A stretch of DNA of 64,000 bases from Bacteroidota bacterium (GCA_027487835.1 JAIYCU010000012.1:147718-211717); one strand, 5' to 3'; positions 48,531 through 59,236 are shown, counted from the first letter of the stretch. A program made the numbers and translations. Notes: generated from the letters alone by a model not told the origin.

Positions 48531-49763
48531 TTATTCGAACCTTAACGCTTCAATAGGGTCGAGTTTACTAGCCTTAATGGCTGGGTATAATCCACTTATG
48601 AGTCCAACCAACAAGCAGAGTGTAACACCTCCCATAATCCAAAGCCAAGGAATAATAAAGCCAACTCCAACCAAAGATGTAACAACATTTCCTATGATAA
48701 TGCCTAGAATAATTCCGCCAATGCCACCAATTTGACAAATTACAATTGCCTCTAACAAGAATTGCCTTCTAATTACTTCTTGTGTAGCACCAATTGCTTT
48801 TCTAATGCCAATTTCTCTTGTTCTTTCTGTTACAGAAACCAGCATAATATTCATTAAACCAACAGCTGCCCCTACCAGGGTAATAAAACCAATGACAGTA
48901 GCCGCAATGGTTACGTAACTTAAGTTAGAGATGAGTTCTTTGGCAATATTATCTGATTTATAAATATTAAAATTGTCTTCAGACCTCACTGGAATTCGTC
49001 TTACTTTTCTAAAAACAGAAGTGGCTTCTTCTACAGCAAAATCAAGGGTTTTAATATCATTTACAGCTACTGTAATAACACTGCTCATATTGGGCATTGA
49101 AAACGTTTGATAGGCATTTTGAATTGGGACAATAATGATTCTATCTCCGCCAAAACCCATGCTACTGCCTTTACTTTTAAGTAAACCTACTACCCTAAAT
49201 TTTGTGCCACCAATAAATATATATTCTCCTAAAGGATTATTTTTTTTAAACAATTTAGTTTTGAGTTCAGAGCCAATTAAGGCAACATTAGAAGCCGAGT
49301 TGATTTCTTGCTGAGAGAAGTTTCTTCCATCAGAAACATCATAGCCTGCAACTTTTAGGTAATTAATATCACCACCCATGATCATAATATTTGGGTCTGT
49401 TTTTTTGTTACCGTACTTAATGGTACTATTGAAACTTGCGTTAACAGAAAGTGAAATGGTAGCTGGAAATTTAAAATCAGCCACAAACTTATCGGCTTCT
49501 GATTTTAAGATGGGTTTGTATTTTTTAACGCCTCTTGGTCCACCCGAAAATTTAATGCTTTGCCCTCTGTTTTTAATATTAAAAGTATTAGCACCCATAT
49601 TAGAGAAGGAAGTATTAATACCTGCCTTTATTCCATCAATAGCTGTAAGGATTCCAACCAAGGCCATAATACCAATAGAGATAATTAAAGCGGTAATAAT
49701 AGCGCGCATTTTATTACCTTTAATTGAATCGAGTGAAATGCTAAGGTTTTCGGCAAAGGTCAT
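48531..49763 (-). CDS. ABC transporter permease (MacB-like)
   Basis: [59 protein letters not shown]. Confidence 0.93.
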   Translation of the reverse strand: MTFAENLSISLDSIKGNKMRAIITALIISIGIMALVGILTAIDGIKAGINTSFSNMGANTFNIKNRGQSIKFSGGPRGVKKYKPILKSEADKFVADFKFPATISLSVNASFNSTIKYGNKKTDPNIMIMGGDINYLKVAGYDVSDGRNFSQQEINSASNVALIGSELKTKLFKKNNPLGEYIFIGGTKFRVVGLLKSKGSSMGFGGDRIIIVPIQNAYQTFSMPNMSSVITVAVNDIKTLDFAVEEATSVFRKVRRIPVRSEDNFNIYKSDNIAKELISNLSYVTIAATVIGFITLVGAAVGLMNIMLVSVTERTREIGIRKAIGATQEVIRRQFLLEAIVICQIGGIGGIILGIIIGNVVTSLVGVGFIIPWLWIMGGVTLCLLVGLISGLYPAIKASKLDPIEALRFE

Positions 49764-49765
49764 AA

Positions 49766-50077
49766 TTATACAGCTTGGTTAATGGCTTTTTTCTTTTCAA
49801 CAAAATAGAAACCTTTTTTGCCATTGCGTTCTTGAAAATCGATTAGCATGCCTGCAAAAAAGAAAATTTGCCCGGCATTGTAAATAACATCAACTCCTTG
49901 AACCGAGGCGCTTTTATCTTTATCATTGGCTTCATCAAATCCAATAATTAAGCCTTTATCTTGTGCATTTTTTTGTCTAATTCCCACACGCAAAGCGTAT
50001 CCATAAGGAATTTGAAGAGTTTCTTTATAATGTTGAATAGCTGCTAACGCAGATTCTGTAAATTCTATTAACTGCAT
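49766..50077 (-). CDS. HesB/IscA-like protein
   Basis: [35 protein letters not shown]. Confidence 0.72.
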   Translation of the reverse strand: MQLIEFTESALAAIQHYKETLQIPYGYALRVGIRQKNAQDKGLIIGFDEANDKDKSASVQGVDVIYNAGQIFFFAGMLIDFQERNGKKGFYFVEKKKAINQAV

Positions 50078-50121
50078 AAATTATGGTTTGCAAGTTAGTA
50101 CTTCTTGCTTCAATTTTCATG

Positions 50122-50766
50122 TTAAATGCTACTTAGCTCAATTATTTGATTGTCTGCAATAACGCAAATTTTGTCATGGGGTAAGGATTCAAAATTTGCG
50201 AGTCCGGTAAGGCCACCAAAGGCTGGTAAAATGGTTCGGTTTGAACCAATAACGAAACAAGGGAGTCTTAGCACTTGCCTTGCTTTTCCTCGAAGGGTAA
50301 AACCAGGGTGAATATGACCGCAAATTACATATTCTGGTTCATTGCCACGTGGTTCGTGTATGAGGCAAATGCCATTATTTATGTATTTATGATGTGTTTG
50401 AAAATTTTTCATTTTCAAATGAAAGGCGGGTAAAATATCATGGTTTCCACGCAAAAGAATAAAGGAGGTATTAGGGAAAGAGGCAATAAAATCTTGAAAC
50501 CATATCCATTCACTATTATACTTTGAATGAAACAAATCGCCAATAATAAAAACTTTAGTTGCTTGATGGGTTTCAATCAGATCTTGGAGTAAAGTTAAAT
50601 CTGCTTTGCCGGCAATACTTGGCAAAGGAATGCCATTTTTACGAAAATGAGTTGCTTTACCTAAGTGAATATCACTAAGTAATAAAGCATTTTCATTGAC
50701 CCAAAACATGGCCTTTTGGGGCAATAAAAAAAAATCATTTCCATTTAACACAAATTTTTCAGTCAA
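50122..50766 (-). CDS. pdeM: PdeM-like metallophosphoesterase (ligase-associated type)
   Basis: ALLLSDIHLGKATHFRKNGIPLP; FIIGDLFHS; FILLRGNHDI; YVICGHIHPGFTLRGKARQ. Confidence 0.87.
   Translation of the reverse strand: MTEKFVLNGNDFFLLPQKAMFWVNENALLLSDIHLGKATHFRKNGIPLPSIAGKADLTLLQDLIETHQATKVFIIGDLFHSKYNSEWIWFQDFIASFPNTSFILLRGNHDILPAFHLKMKNFQTHHKYINNGICLIHEPRGNEPEYVICGHIHPGFTLRGKARQVLRLPCFVIGSNRTILPAFGGLTGLANFESLPHDKICVIADNQIIELSSI
50238..50247 (+). repeat. Dispersed motif GGTTTGAACC
   Basis: Exact 10-mer in TTCGGTTTGAACCAA; coding on - (GSNR). Confidence 0.9.
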
Positions 50767-50811
50767 TTTTATTTTTATTTATGCCTTCAAAATAAATTAA
50801 CTTTCGCGATT

Positions 50812-51861
50812 ATGTTAGATTTTTCTCTCTGTTCAATTAAACAATTAGCGGTTCATCAAACTGGTAACAAACAAAATGGCGAGCCCCTTTTACTTTCAAA
50901 GGAGCCAGTTCTTACTATCGACGAAGACCTAGAGGCACATTTGCTTTCTTATTTTTTGAAGCCCTTCCAAACACAAGAATTTTATCATTTAAGTTTTAGT
51001 AGCGATAATCATGAATTAAATCCTTTATTTAATTATGCAAAAGACTTGTTTGAGCGCCCAGAATCCTTTCACATTCAAAGCATTTACCTAGCTAAACATT
51101 TGTATGAAGTAGCCTTACATCCGAATATTTTAGCTGGCGATTTTTATGTTTGTAATTTTGAGGGAATCCAATACAAGGGGACTATGGTGCAAGTTTTAGG
51201 GATATTTAAAGCAGAAACAAAGGACCACTTTTTAAAAGTTAGTAGAACAGGGCAAGCCTATGAACTTGCTGTTGAAAGTGGAATAGCCATTGACAAATTA
51301 GATAAAGGCTGTCTCATTATAAACATCGAGGAAGAAAACGGCTTTAGGGTTTGTGTAACAGATAAAACCAATAAAAGCAGTGAGGCAGCGTACTGGAAAG
51401 ATTTATTTTTAAAAATTAAACCGTGTTCGGATGCCTTTCATTTAACCCAAAACTTTTTACATGTAACCAAAGACTTTTTGACCAAACAGGTTCCTAAAGA
51501 ATTTGAGGTGAGCCGCACAGACCAGATAGATCTCCTTAATAAATCAGTTGCTTTTTTTAAAGAAAATGAAACTTTTAACGAACATTTGTTTGCACAACAA
51601 GTTTTTGAAGGGAATGAAGGATTGGTAACTTCTTTTAAAGATTATAAAAATTCGGTTCAAACCGAATATGAAATAGAATTAAAAGATGGATTTGACATAT
51701 CTGACCAAGCAGTGAAAAAGCAGGCAAAGGTTTTTAAAAGCATACTCAAGCTAGACAAGAACTTTCATATTTATATTCATGGCAATAAAAATATGATTGA
51801 AAAAGGCGTTGACAATGAAGGCAGGAAGTTTTATAAAATTTATTACAACGAAGAACATTGA
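50812..51861 (+). CDS. Nucleoid-associated protein (NdpA/YejK-like)
   Basis: N-terminal LSFSSDNHELNPLFNYAKDLFERPESFHIQSIYLAKHLYEVALHPNI; GYKNSV... region; C-terminal KSILKLDKNFHIYIHGNKNMIEKGVD. Confidence 0.78.
   Translation: MLDFSLCSIKQLAVHQTGNKQNGEPLLLSKEPVLTIDEDLEAHLLSYFLKPFQTQEFYHLSFSSDNHELNPLFNYAKDLFERPESFHIQSIYLAKHLYEVALHPNILAGDFYVCNFEGIQYKGTMVQVLGIFKAETKDHFLKVSRTGQAYELAVESGIAIDKLDKGCLIINIEEENGFRVCVTDKTNKSSEAAYWKDLFLKIKPCSDAFHLTQNFLHVTKDFLTKQVPKEFEVSRTDQIDLLNKSVAFFKENETFNEHLFAQQVFEGNEGLVTSFKDYKNSVQTEYEIELKDGFDISDQAVKKQAKVFKSILKLDKNFHIYIHGNKNMIEKGVDNEGRKFYKIYYNEEH
51654..51663 (-). repeat. Dispersed motif GGTTTGAACC (top strand GGTTCAAACC)
   Basis: Inside 16-mer TTCGGTTCAAACCGAA; coding (VQTE). 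Confidence 0.9.
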
Positions 51862-52565
51862 GTTTTAGAGATACTTTACAGAACCTATTGGTATTAAAAG
51901 CAAAGATTAGTCACAAAGAAGCGAAGGCTTTAATTTTATCTGGCCAAGTTAAGGTAAATCAATTGGTGACTAATACAAATTGTAAGATATCAGAATTGGA
52001 TGCGGTTTGGATACAATCGCAGCAAATACAGGCAGCTAAAGTTTTCAGGTATTATAAGTATTACAAACCTGTAGGGATTGAATGCAGCATGCGCAAAGAT
52101 GATTTGGCCACCTTAGGATCTACCCTACCCTTAGATTTAAAAGGTTTACAAGTATGCGGACGGTTAGATAAAGCCTCTGAAGGATTATTGCTATTAACCG
52201 ATGACGGGAAATTTTTGAACGCTATAACCCAACCTGGAAAATTGCATTGGAAAACCTATTTAATTGAATTAGAAAATGAAGTAAATACTTTTTTAATAGA
52301 AACATTTGAGCAAGGCATGATTTTAAATGGCCAGCAAACCTTGGTAGCAAATGTAAAAGTGATAGGCACTCATCGCTTAGAGGTACAATTGCAAGAAGGC
52401 AGAAATAAGCAAATAAGGCGGATGAGTTTTGCAGCTGGAAATTATGTAACAAAATTGCAAAGAATTGCTATTGGTGAAATCCATCTAGGAAATTTAGTTG
52501 CTCATCAATTTGCACAACTTGAAGGGGCTGAACTTAATTTTGTAAGAAAATTTGTTTCTATTTGA
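51858..52565 (+). CDS. RsuA/RluF-type pseudouridine synthase
   Basis: S4-like N-term; LQVCGRLDKASEGLLLLTDDG; LQEGRNKQIRRMSFAAG. Confidence 0.92.
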   Translation: MSFRDTLQNLLVLKAKISHKEAKALILSGQVKVNQLVTNTNCKISELDAVWIQSQQIQAAKVFRYYKYYKPVGIECSMRKDDLATLGSTLPLDLKGLQVCGRLDKASEGLLLLTDDGKFLNAITQPGKLHWKTYLIELENEVNTFLIETFEQGMILNGQQTLVANVKVIGTHRLEVQLQEGRNKQIRRMSFAAGNYVTKLQRIAIGEIHLGNLVAHQFAQLEGAELNFVRKFVSI

Positions 52566-52608
52566 TTATGAATGCAAAATAATTAGTTTTGATTAAATTA
52601 TTCTACCT

Positions 52609-53172
52609 ATGTTAAAAAGAGCACTCATCATTGCAGCCGTTTTTATAGTTGCAATTGTTATTTTCTTTAATTGGTTCAAAAAAGACACAAAAAAGCATAG
52701 TCCGGCTGCGACTGTTGAATATACAGATGGGCAAACAAAAATTAAAATTGATTATTGCAGGCCATACGCAAAAGGCAGGATAATTTTCGGTGATGAGGCA
52801 GCAGAAGCTTTGCAGCCATATGGAGAATATTGGAGATTAGGAGCCAATGAGGCAACCATTTTTGAAACAAATTCTCCAATCATTTTCAATGATAAAAAAT
52901 TGGAAGCAGGAAAATATTCAATTTATGCGTACCCAGGTGAAAGTGTTTGGACAATATGCATAAACAGTGAGTGGGACAGATGGGGCGCACAAGAAGCAGA
53001 TAAGACAAAAGATGTTTTACGTACAGAAGTACCTTCCATAAATAATGCAAATTTGCAAGAGCAATTTGAAATTAAAATGACAGCGGTAGATTCTAACCAC
53101 ACGGTTAATTTAAATTTCCATTGGGATAAAACCTCAGTAACCGTTCCTATAAAGACCGTTTTAGGAGAATAA
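52609..53172 (+). CDS. DUF2911 protein
   Basis: IKIDYCRPYAKGRIIFG...PYGEYWRLGANEATIFETN. Confidence 0.85.
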   Translation: MLKRALIIAAVFIVAIVIFFNWFKKDTKKHSPAATVEYTDGQTKIKIDYCRPYAKGRIIFGDEAAEALQPYGEYWRLGANEATIFETNSPIIFNDKKLEAGKYSIYAYPGESVWTICINSEWDRWGAQEADKTKDVLRTEVPSINNANLQEQFEIKMTAVDSNHTVNLNFHWDKTSVTVPIKTVLGE

Positions 53173-53901
53173 ATTAAAATTTGCGAGTCCCCATTTTTGG
53201 AGACGAAACATGATGCTGGTTCTTAGCACGCCTAAACCATAAATAGAGCTGCGCTTAAAGTTGATTGAAGATGCTTCTGGAAAGTATTTGGTTGGGCAAG
53301 TTACTTCTGCAATTTCGTAACCTTTCAAGCATATTTGCGCAGTAATTTCATTGTCAAATACAAAGTCGTCACTGCATTTGTCAAATTTTACATCCTTTAA
53401 AACATTGGCATCAAATGCCCTGTAACCTGTATGGTATTCAGAAAGCTTTTGACCCATTAATACATTTTGAAACAAGGTAAGCATGCGATTAAAAATGTAT
53501 TTATACATAGGCATTCCTCCTTTTAAGGCACCCTTTCCTAGAATTCTTGAACCAAATACAACAGGATAAACTCCATTTGCGATGATGCTACTCATGGCCA
53601 AAATTAGTTTTGGGGTATATTGGTAATCAGGGTGCAGCATGATAACTATATCTGCATTTAATGAAAGAGCTTTGTTGTAGCAAGTTTTTTGATTTCCGCC
53701 ATAACCTTTGTTTTTCTCATGTCGAATAACATGTTGTATTCCAATACTTTTCGCAAGTTGAGAAGTTTCATCTCTGCTAGCATCATCAACCAAAATAACC
53801 TCGTCAACAATTTCCATTGGAATTTCGGCGTAAGTTTTCTCTAAAGTTCTTGCTGCATTGTAGGCAGGTAGAACAACTATGATTTTTTTTCCGTTAAGCA
53901 T
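53161..53901 (-). CDS. Glycosyltransferase family 2
   Basis: KIIVVLPAYNAARTLEKTYAEIP; EVILVDDASRDETSQLA; ADIVIMLHPDYQYTP. Confidence 0.92.
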   Translation of the reverse strand: MLNGKKIIVVLPAYNAARTLEKTYAEIPMEIVDEVILVDDASRDETSQLAKSIGIQHVIRHEKNKGYGGNQKTCYNKALSLNADIVIMLHPDYQYTPKLILAMSSIIANGVYPVVFGSRILGKGALKGGMPMYKYIFNRMLTLFQNVLMGQKLSEYHTGYRAFDANVLKDVKFDKCSDDFVFDNEITAQICLKGYEIAEVTCPTKYFPEASSINFKRSSIYGLGVLRTSIMFRLQKWGLANFNLFS

Positions 53902-53917
53902 ATTGAAGCAAAATAAA

Positions 53918-55249
53918 TTAAATAAAGAAGAGTAACCAAACAAGAATTAGTACTGGAAGTAAAATTGGCAAGCTAAATTTGGCGATATACTTTCCAAAAT
54001 CAGGCATTTTGACCCCATTTTGCTCTGCAATTGCTTTAACCATAAAATTGGGACCATTGCCAATATAGGTCATAGCACCAAAAAAAACGGCACCTGTTGA
54101 AAGTGCAATTAATTGGGTGAAATTCTCGCCAGATAGAAACTGTTTTACATCGTCAATTTCATTAATGCTAAGTCCGGATTTAGATAAAATTAAAGTGAGT
54201 ACGTTTAGGTAAGTAGGTGCATTATCTAGCACACTACTAAATATCCCGCTGGTCCAATAAACGATAGAATCTGTGAGTAATAAGCTACTTCCAGCTCCAT
54301 GGGCAAAAGCTTCAAGAAGTTGCAAGGCAGGCATCATACTTAAGAAAATGCCAATAAACAAAAATGCCACTTCTTTGATAGGTTCAAAATCAAAATCATT
54401 ACTTTTAAGTGCTTTTGAGTTGGCAAATGTAAAACTTAAAAAGGCTCCTATAAGTTGAATAGACTCTCTCACGAAGGAGAGTTTTTTTCCATGAAAATCT
54501 ATGTATGGAATAGAATCAAAAATATTAGGATCTAGAAAAACGGAGGCGACAGCTACTAAAAGCCATAAGAAATTTCTTTTACCTGTAATAAGAACTTTAT
54601 TGGTATAATGGACATTGCTATCTACTTCATCTAATTCTTTATTCTTAGTTTCAAAATAATAAAAAATAGCTAAAAGACTAGAAATTGCAACCAGCCAAGG
54701 CTTCCAAAGATGGCTTAATGTCCATTGAAAAGGAACACCTTTTAAAAAACCCATAAACAAGGGAGGGTCTCCAATTGGTGTTAAAGAGCCACCCACATTA
54801 GATACAATAAAAATAAAAAATATGATATGATATGGCTTTAAACGGTAACGATTTAATCTCATAAAAGGACGAATGAGTAAAACAGAAGCCCCAGTGGTTC
54901 CGATTAAATTGGTGAGGATTGCGGCAATAAAAAGAAATAATATGTTAGATAAGGCCTTTGACTCAATATCGACAAAGATATAAATGCCTCCACTGGCAAC
55001 ATAAAGCAAGGTTAAAAGGCTGATGAAAGAAACATATTCAGCCAGGGTTTCGATAGGTAAAAAGGAATTATGCAATAAAAAAACATAATAAACACCCACT
55101 ACAGCTCCAATCAATAAACTAAGTTTTTTATAGTGATGGTGCCAAAAGCTAGGAAAAAAAACGGGGCCAGTGGCAATCATTAATAGCAGAGAAACGAAAG
55201 GAATTATCAACCAATTAGGCGGCAATGTTGCAGTTACACTCAATATCAT
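53918..55249 (-). CDS. NhaD-like sodium:proton antiporter
   Basis: FIVSNVGGSLTPIGDPPLFMGFLKGVPF; DNAPTYLNVL; MTYIGNGPNFMVKAIAEQ. Confidence 0.88.
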   Translation of the reverse strand: MILSVTATLPPNWLIIPFVSLLLMIATGPVFFPSFWHHHYKKLSLLIGAVVGVYYVFLLHNSFLPIETLAEYVSFISLLTLLYVASGGIYIFVDIESKALSNILFLFIAAILTNLIGTTGASVLLIRPFMRLNRYRLKPYHIIFFIFIVSNVGGSLTPIGDPPLFMGFLKGVPFQWTLSHLWKPWLVAISSLLAIFYYFETKNKELDEVDSNVHYTNKVLITGKRNFLWLLVAVASVFLDPNIFDSIPYIDFHGKKLSFVRESIQLIGAFLSFTFANSKALKSNDFDFEPIKEVAFLFIGIFLSMMPALQLLEAFAHGAGSSLLLTDSIVYWTSGIFSSVLDNAPTYLNVLTLILSKSGLSINEIDDVKQFLSGENFTQLIALSTGAVFFGAMTYIGNGPNFMVKAIAEQNGVKMPDFGKYIAKFSLPILLPVLILVWLLFFI

Positions 55250-55291
55250 TGCGCGAATATAGGATAAATATTGAAAGGCAATTAAGGCCAA

Positions 55292-55672
55292 TTATTTATA
55301 ATATATAGGATAAAAAGCATCAATAAAATGGGTGATTTCGGTGATTCCATTGGCATGATTGATTGCAATGATATCAAAACGTATTTCTTTATTGAGCTTT
55401 TTAAAACGCATATAACCTTCGGCCGCTCTTGCGATATGTTGCTGTTTGCTTTTGTTGACGGCAAACTCAGGTTCAACTTTTGCATTATGCCTTGTTTTAA
55501 CTTCAACAAAAATTAGCTTAGCTTCAAATTCGAGGATTAAATCAATTTCATACTTTCCGGATATAAAATTAGAATCTAAGATTTTATATCCTTTTTTCTC
55601 TAAGAAATTAACCGCTAATTCTTCTCCTTTTTGACCAGTAAGCTTGTTATTATTGGCATTTTCTGTATTCAT
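55292..55672 (-). CDS. YraN/UPF0102 family protein
   Basis: GQKGEELAVNFLEKKGYKILDSNF; GKYEIDLILEFEAKLIFVEVKTR. Confidence 0.93.
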   Translation of the reverse strand: MNTENANNNKLTGQKGEELAVNFLEKKGYKILDSNFISGKYEIDLILEFEAKLIFVEVKTRHNAKVEPEFAVNKSKQQHIARAAEGYMRFKKLNKEIRFDIIAINHANGITEITHFIDAFYPIYYK

Positions 55673-55694
55673 AAAGTAAATTAATGCAAATCTT

Positions 55695-55704
55695 GGTTCA
55701 AACC
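55695..55704 (-). repeat. Dispersed motif GGTTTGAACC (top strand GGTTCAAACC)
   Basis: Exact 10-mer in TTGGTTCAAACCAA; intergenic. Confidence 0.9.
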
Positions 55705-55707
55705 AAA

Positions 55708-56658
55708 CTAGGCATTTTTACTAACAAGTACTACTCCCCCAATGGTGAAAACTGCGGCTATTAAAGTATTAATATCCAAAGTTTCATTTAGCCAAAACCA
55801 ACCTAAAAGTATGGCCACTAAAGTGTTAATGTATGCATAGGTTGAAACAATAGTGGCTGGCAAATTTTTGATTACATACATGTAAGCACTATAAGCAAAT
55901 AAAGAGCCAAATAGAATGAGGTAAATGAGCGCATTAACAGCATCTGGTGCTGGGTGCAGATTATTTAATTCGCCACGCATTGCAGCCACTATAAATAATA
56001 ATAAACCACCTGGAATCATTTGTAAACCTGCGGCGAAAAGGGGCGGAACACCGGTTTGATGATTTTTAGAATAAACAGTACCAATTGCCCAAAAAATATT
56101 TGACAAAACAACAGCTGCAATTCCCCATGCATAGATTGGGTTATCAAAATAGGATACTTTGTCTTTAAAAAAGAAAACCTGACCTACCAAGCATAATATA
56201 AACCCTACAATAACTAGCCAAGAAATTCTTGATTTATCACCAGTTAATCGATTTATAAGAACAATCCACACGGGAGTAAGTGCGCAAATTAAGGCTGTTA
56301 AGCCACTTCCAACATATTGCATGGCCCAACTTATAATGCCATTGCCGCCTGCCAACATAAGCAAACCATTTATAGAGAAGGATCGTAAGGCAGTTAAAGA
56401 AGGAATTTTGTAGCCTTTAATTAGAAAATATGAAACTAGAATGATACCAGCAATTGAATGCCTAAAAGCGGCCATAGCAAATGGTGGAAAAGAGCTTACC
56501 CCTATTTTTATGGCAAGAAAGGTGGTCCCCCAAAAAAGAGATACCGCCCAAAAGGCTATCCAAGCGATGGTTTTTGGAGAAAAATTCAAATTGTGAAGAT
56601 TAATTACAAATGTATAGATTGAAACAATATTTAGTAAGTTCGCAGCAAATGAAAACAA
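55708..56658 (-). CDS. EamA/DMT transporter
   Basis: FWGTTFLAIKIGVSSFPPFAMAAFRHSIAG; second EamA repeat; the start codon may be internal. Confidence 0.9.
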   Translation of the reverse strand: MFSFAANLLNIVSIYTFVINLHNLNFSPKTIAWIAFWAVSLFWGTTFLAIKIGVSSFPPFAMAAFRHSIAGIILVSYFLIKGYKIPSLTALRSFSINGLLMLAGGNGIISWAMQYVGSGLTALICALTPVWIVLINRLTGDKSRISWLVIVGFILCLVGQVFFFKDKVSYFDNPIYAWGIAAVVLSNIFWAIGTVYSKNHQTGVPPLFAAGLQMIPGGLLLFIVAAMRGELNNLHPAPDAVNALIYLILFGSLFAYSAYMYVIKNLPATIVSTYAYINTLVAILLGWFWLNETLDINTLIAAVFTIGGVVLVSKNA

Positions 56659-57986
56659 TTCTAATTAAAAATGCCCTTTTAATTAATGAAGGAGAAAAAT
56701 ACCACGCAGATGTATACATCAAAGGTTCTTTTATTGAAAAAATAGAAAAGCAAGGAATCAATATGCCTGCTGATCAAATAATTGATGCAACAGGAAAAAT
56801 ATTAATTCCAGGTTTAATTGATGACCAAGTACATTTTAGAGAGCCGGGCTTAACCCATAAAGGAGATTTATATACCGAACCAAAATCTGCAGTTGCAGGT
56901 GGAGTTACCTCATACATGGAGATGCCTAATACTTCGCCAAGTGCAGTTACAATTGATTTATTGGAAGAAAAGTATGCACGCGCTGCGCAAGTTAGTTTGG
57001 CCAATTATAGTTTCTTTATGGGCACAACAAACCATAACTTAGAAGAACTATTAAAAATTGACGAAACCAAAGTTTGCGGGGTAAAGATTTTTATGGGTTC
57101 GAGTACTGGCGATATGTTGGTAGACGACCCCATTGCCTTGGAAAATGTGTTTAGAGAAGTTAAGACAATAATTGCTACCCATTGTGAAAAAGATCCTTTG
57201 GTAAAAGCAAATCAAGCAGCAGTAATTGCGGCCCATGGCGAAAATATTGATGCGAAATGGCATCCTATCATTAGAAATGAAGAAGCATGTTATTTGTCGT
57301 CAAGTTTTGCTGTTGACCTGGCTAAAAAATTTAATACGCGCTTGCATATTTTACATATCAGCACTGCCAAAGAATTGTCTTTGTTTCGCAATGACATTCC
57401 TTTGGTTCAAAAAAGAATAACTGCCGAAGCTTGTACTCATCATTTATGGTTTAGCGAGGAAGATTATGCAACTAAAGGAAACTTTATTAAATGGAATCCA
57501 GCAGTTAAAACGACTCATGATAGAGATGAGATTATGAAGGCAGTTGTTGATGGAAGAATAGATGTTTTAGCCACTGACCATGCGCCCCATACATTTGAAG
57601 AAAAATCAAACAGTTACTTAAAGGCTCCTTCAGGTGGCCCATTGGTTCAACATACCTTAAATGCCTTGATAGAATTACATAAAAAAGGCAAAATAAGTTT
57701 GGAGAAAATTGTTGAAAAAGCTTGCCACAACCCCGCTATTCTTTTTGAAATTGACCGTAGAGGTTTTATAAGAGAAGGTTTTTTTGCCGATTTAGTTTTA
57801 GTAGATCTGCAAGAAAGTTATATTGTAGAAAAGAGCAATATTTTATATAAATGCGGCTGGAGTCCCTTTGAAGGAACAACTTTTAATTCTAAGGTAACCC
57901 ATACTTTTGTAAATGGCAACTTGGTTTATCAAGATGGAAAATTTGATGAATCAAACCGAGGAATGAGACTAACATTTAACCGATAA
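56649..57986 (+). CDS. Dihydroorotase
   Basis: IPGLIDDQVHFREPGLTHKGDLYTEPKSAVAGGVTSYMEMPNT; VLATDHAPHTFEEK; ATG at 56649. Confidence 0.93.
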   Translation: MKTILIKNALLINEGEKYHADVYIKGSFIEKIEKQGINMPADQIIDATGKILIPGLIDDQVHFREPGLTHKGDLYTEPKSAVAGGVTSYMEMPNTSPSAVTIDLLEEKYARAAQVSLANYSFFMGTTNHNLEELLKIDETKVCGVKIFMGSSTGDMLVDDPIALENVFREVKTIIATHCEKDPLVKANQAAVIAAHGENIDAKWHPIIRNEEACYLSSSFAVDLAKKFNTRLHILHISTAKELSLFRNDIPLVQKRITAEACTHHLWFSEEDYATKGNFIKWNPAVKTTHDRDEIMKAVVDGRIDVLATDHAPHTFEEKSNSYLKAPSGGPLVQHTLNALIELHKKGKISLEKIVEKACHNPAILFEIDRRGFIREGFFADLVLVDLQESYIVEKSNILYKCGWSPFEGTTFNSKVTHTFVNGNLVYQDGKFDESNRGMRLTFNR

Positions 57987-57992
57987 ATAAAT

Positions 57993-58448
57993 ATGAAAAG
58001 TGTAGAAAACTGGTTTTCGGAGTATGGCGAAAGTCATCAAAATCCAACCAATAAGATGGTGCATTGGATTTGCGTACCTATCATATTTTTCAGCATTATT
58101 GGCTTATTATTTATTGTAAAAATCACATTTAATGGCATATCCTTTCATTTGGCAACCCCAGTAATTTTACTTGCAAGTATTTTTTATATTAGGCTTTCAT
58201 GGAAATTAGCTATAGGTACTATAGGATTTGCCTTTTTATGTCATTTGCTTGCTAGGTATTTATATGAAAATAATTACCCATTAATTGAAATCTCTTTGGG
58301 ATTATTTGTAGTGGCCTGGATTGGGCAATTTTGGGGACATAAAATAGAGGGCAAAAAGCCCTCCTTTTTAAAAGATATTCAATTTTTATTGATAGGTCCG
58401 GCTTGGTTAATGGGTTTTATTTACGAAGGAATCGGTGTAGATTATTAG
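57993..58448 (+). CDS. Mpo1-like/DUF962 membrane protein
   Basis: WFSEYGESHQNPTNKMVHWICVPIIFFS; GQFWGHKIEGKKPSF. Confidence 0.9.
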   Translation: MKSVENWFSEYGESHQNPTNKMVHWICVPIIFFSIIGLLFIVKITFNGISFHLATPVILLASIFYIRLSWKLAIGTIGFAFLCHLLARYLYENNYPLIEISLGLFVVAWIGQFWGHKIEGKKPSFLKDIQFLLIGPAWLMGFIYEGIGVDY

Positions 58449-58450
58449 CA

Positions 58451-59188
58451 TTAGGCTTGCATGGGAACTTCCATTAATAAGATTTCGGCTTGATCCGACA
58501 TGGCTGTAAAAGAGATTTCTGAAATATTAGAAATGCCCATTCCATCTCTTGTATCCAGAATAATATCATTGATGTTAAATGACCCACTTAAGACAAATGC
58601 ATAAACGCCATGGGCATTACTTTTTACAAGATGTTTGAGATTTATATCCTTATCAAGTTTTCCAATATAAAACCTAGCATCTTGGTTTATCCAAACTGCA
58701 CTTTCTGATGGTTCTGGTGAAAGAACCAATTGCAATTTGTTGTGTCTATCAGCTATATTTAAAGTCTTTTGGTCGTAACGTGGCGTTACATTTCTTTTAT
58801 TGGGGATTACCCAAATTTGTAAAAACTTAGTTTGCTTATCAGGGTTTCTGTTAAACTCGCTATGGAAAATACCAGTTCCAGCGCTCATAACCTGTATATC
58901 GCCCTGTTTTATAACTGCAATATTTCCCATAGAATCTTTATGTTCTAAATCACCTTCTAGTGGTATTGATATGATTTCCATATTATCGTGTGGATGTTTT
59001 CCAAAGCCCATGCCACCAGAAACAGTATCATCATTTAATACACGAATTGCACCAAAATGGACTCTTTCTGGGTTATGGTATGAACCAAAACTGAAAGTAT
59101 GAAAGGATTGTAACCAGCCAAAATTTGCTTCTCCACGAGAATTAGCTTTATGTATTACGGTTTGCATAGTCATTAAATTTAGGTTCAA
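58451..59188 (-). CDS. Pirin family protein
   Basis: FHTFSFGSYHNPERVHFGAIRVLNDD; GFGKHPHDNMEIISIPLEGDLEHKDSMGN; GTGIFHSEFN. Confidence 0.95.
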   Translation of the reverse strand: MNLNLMTMQTVIHKANSRGEANFGWLQSFHTFSFGSYHNPERVHFGAIRVLNDDTVSGGMGFGKHPHDNMEIISIPLEGDLEHKDSMGNIAVIKQGDIQVMSAGTGIFHSEFNRNPDKQTKFLQIWVIPNKRNVTPRYDQKTLNIADRHNKLQLVLSPEPSESAVWINQDARFYIGKLDKDINLKHLVKSNAHGVYAFVLSGSFNINDIILDTRDGMGISNISEISFTAMSDQAEILLMEVPMQA

Positions 59189-59236
59189 AACTAACCCTAA
59201 AAATAGGCGGCCGCATTGAAGTAGATTAAGAAGTAA

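Noticed and set aside
59207-59214. Lone GCGGCCGC (NotI site) in AT-rich intergenic DNA
   Set aside because: Single occurrence noticed; could be chance; no cloning-vector sequence around it.
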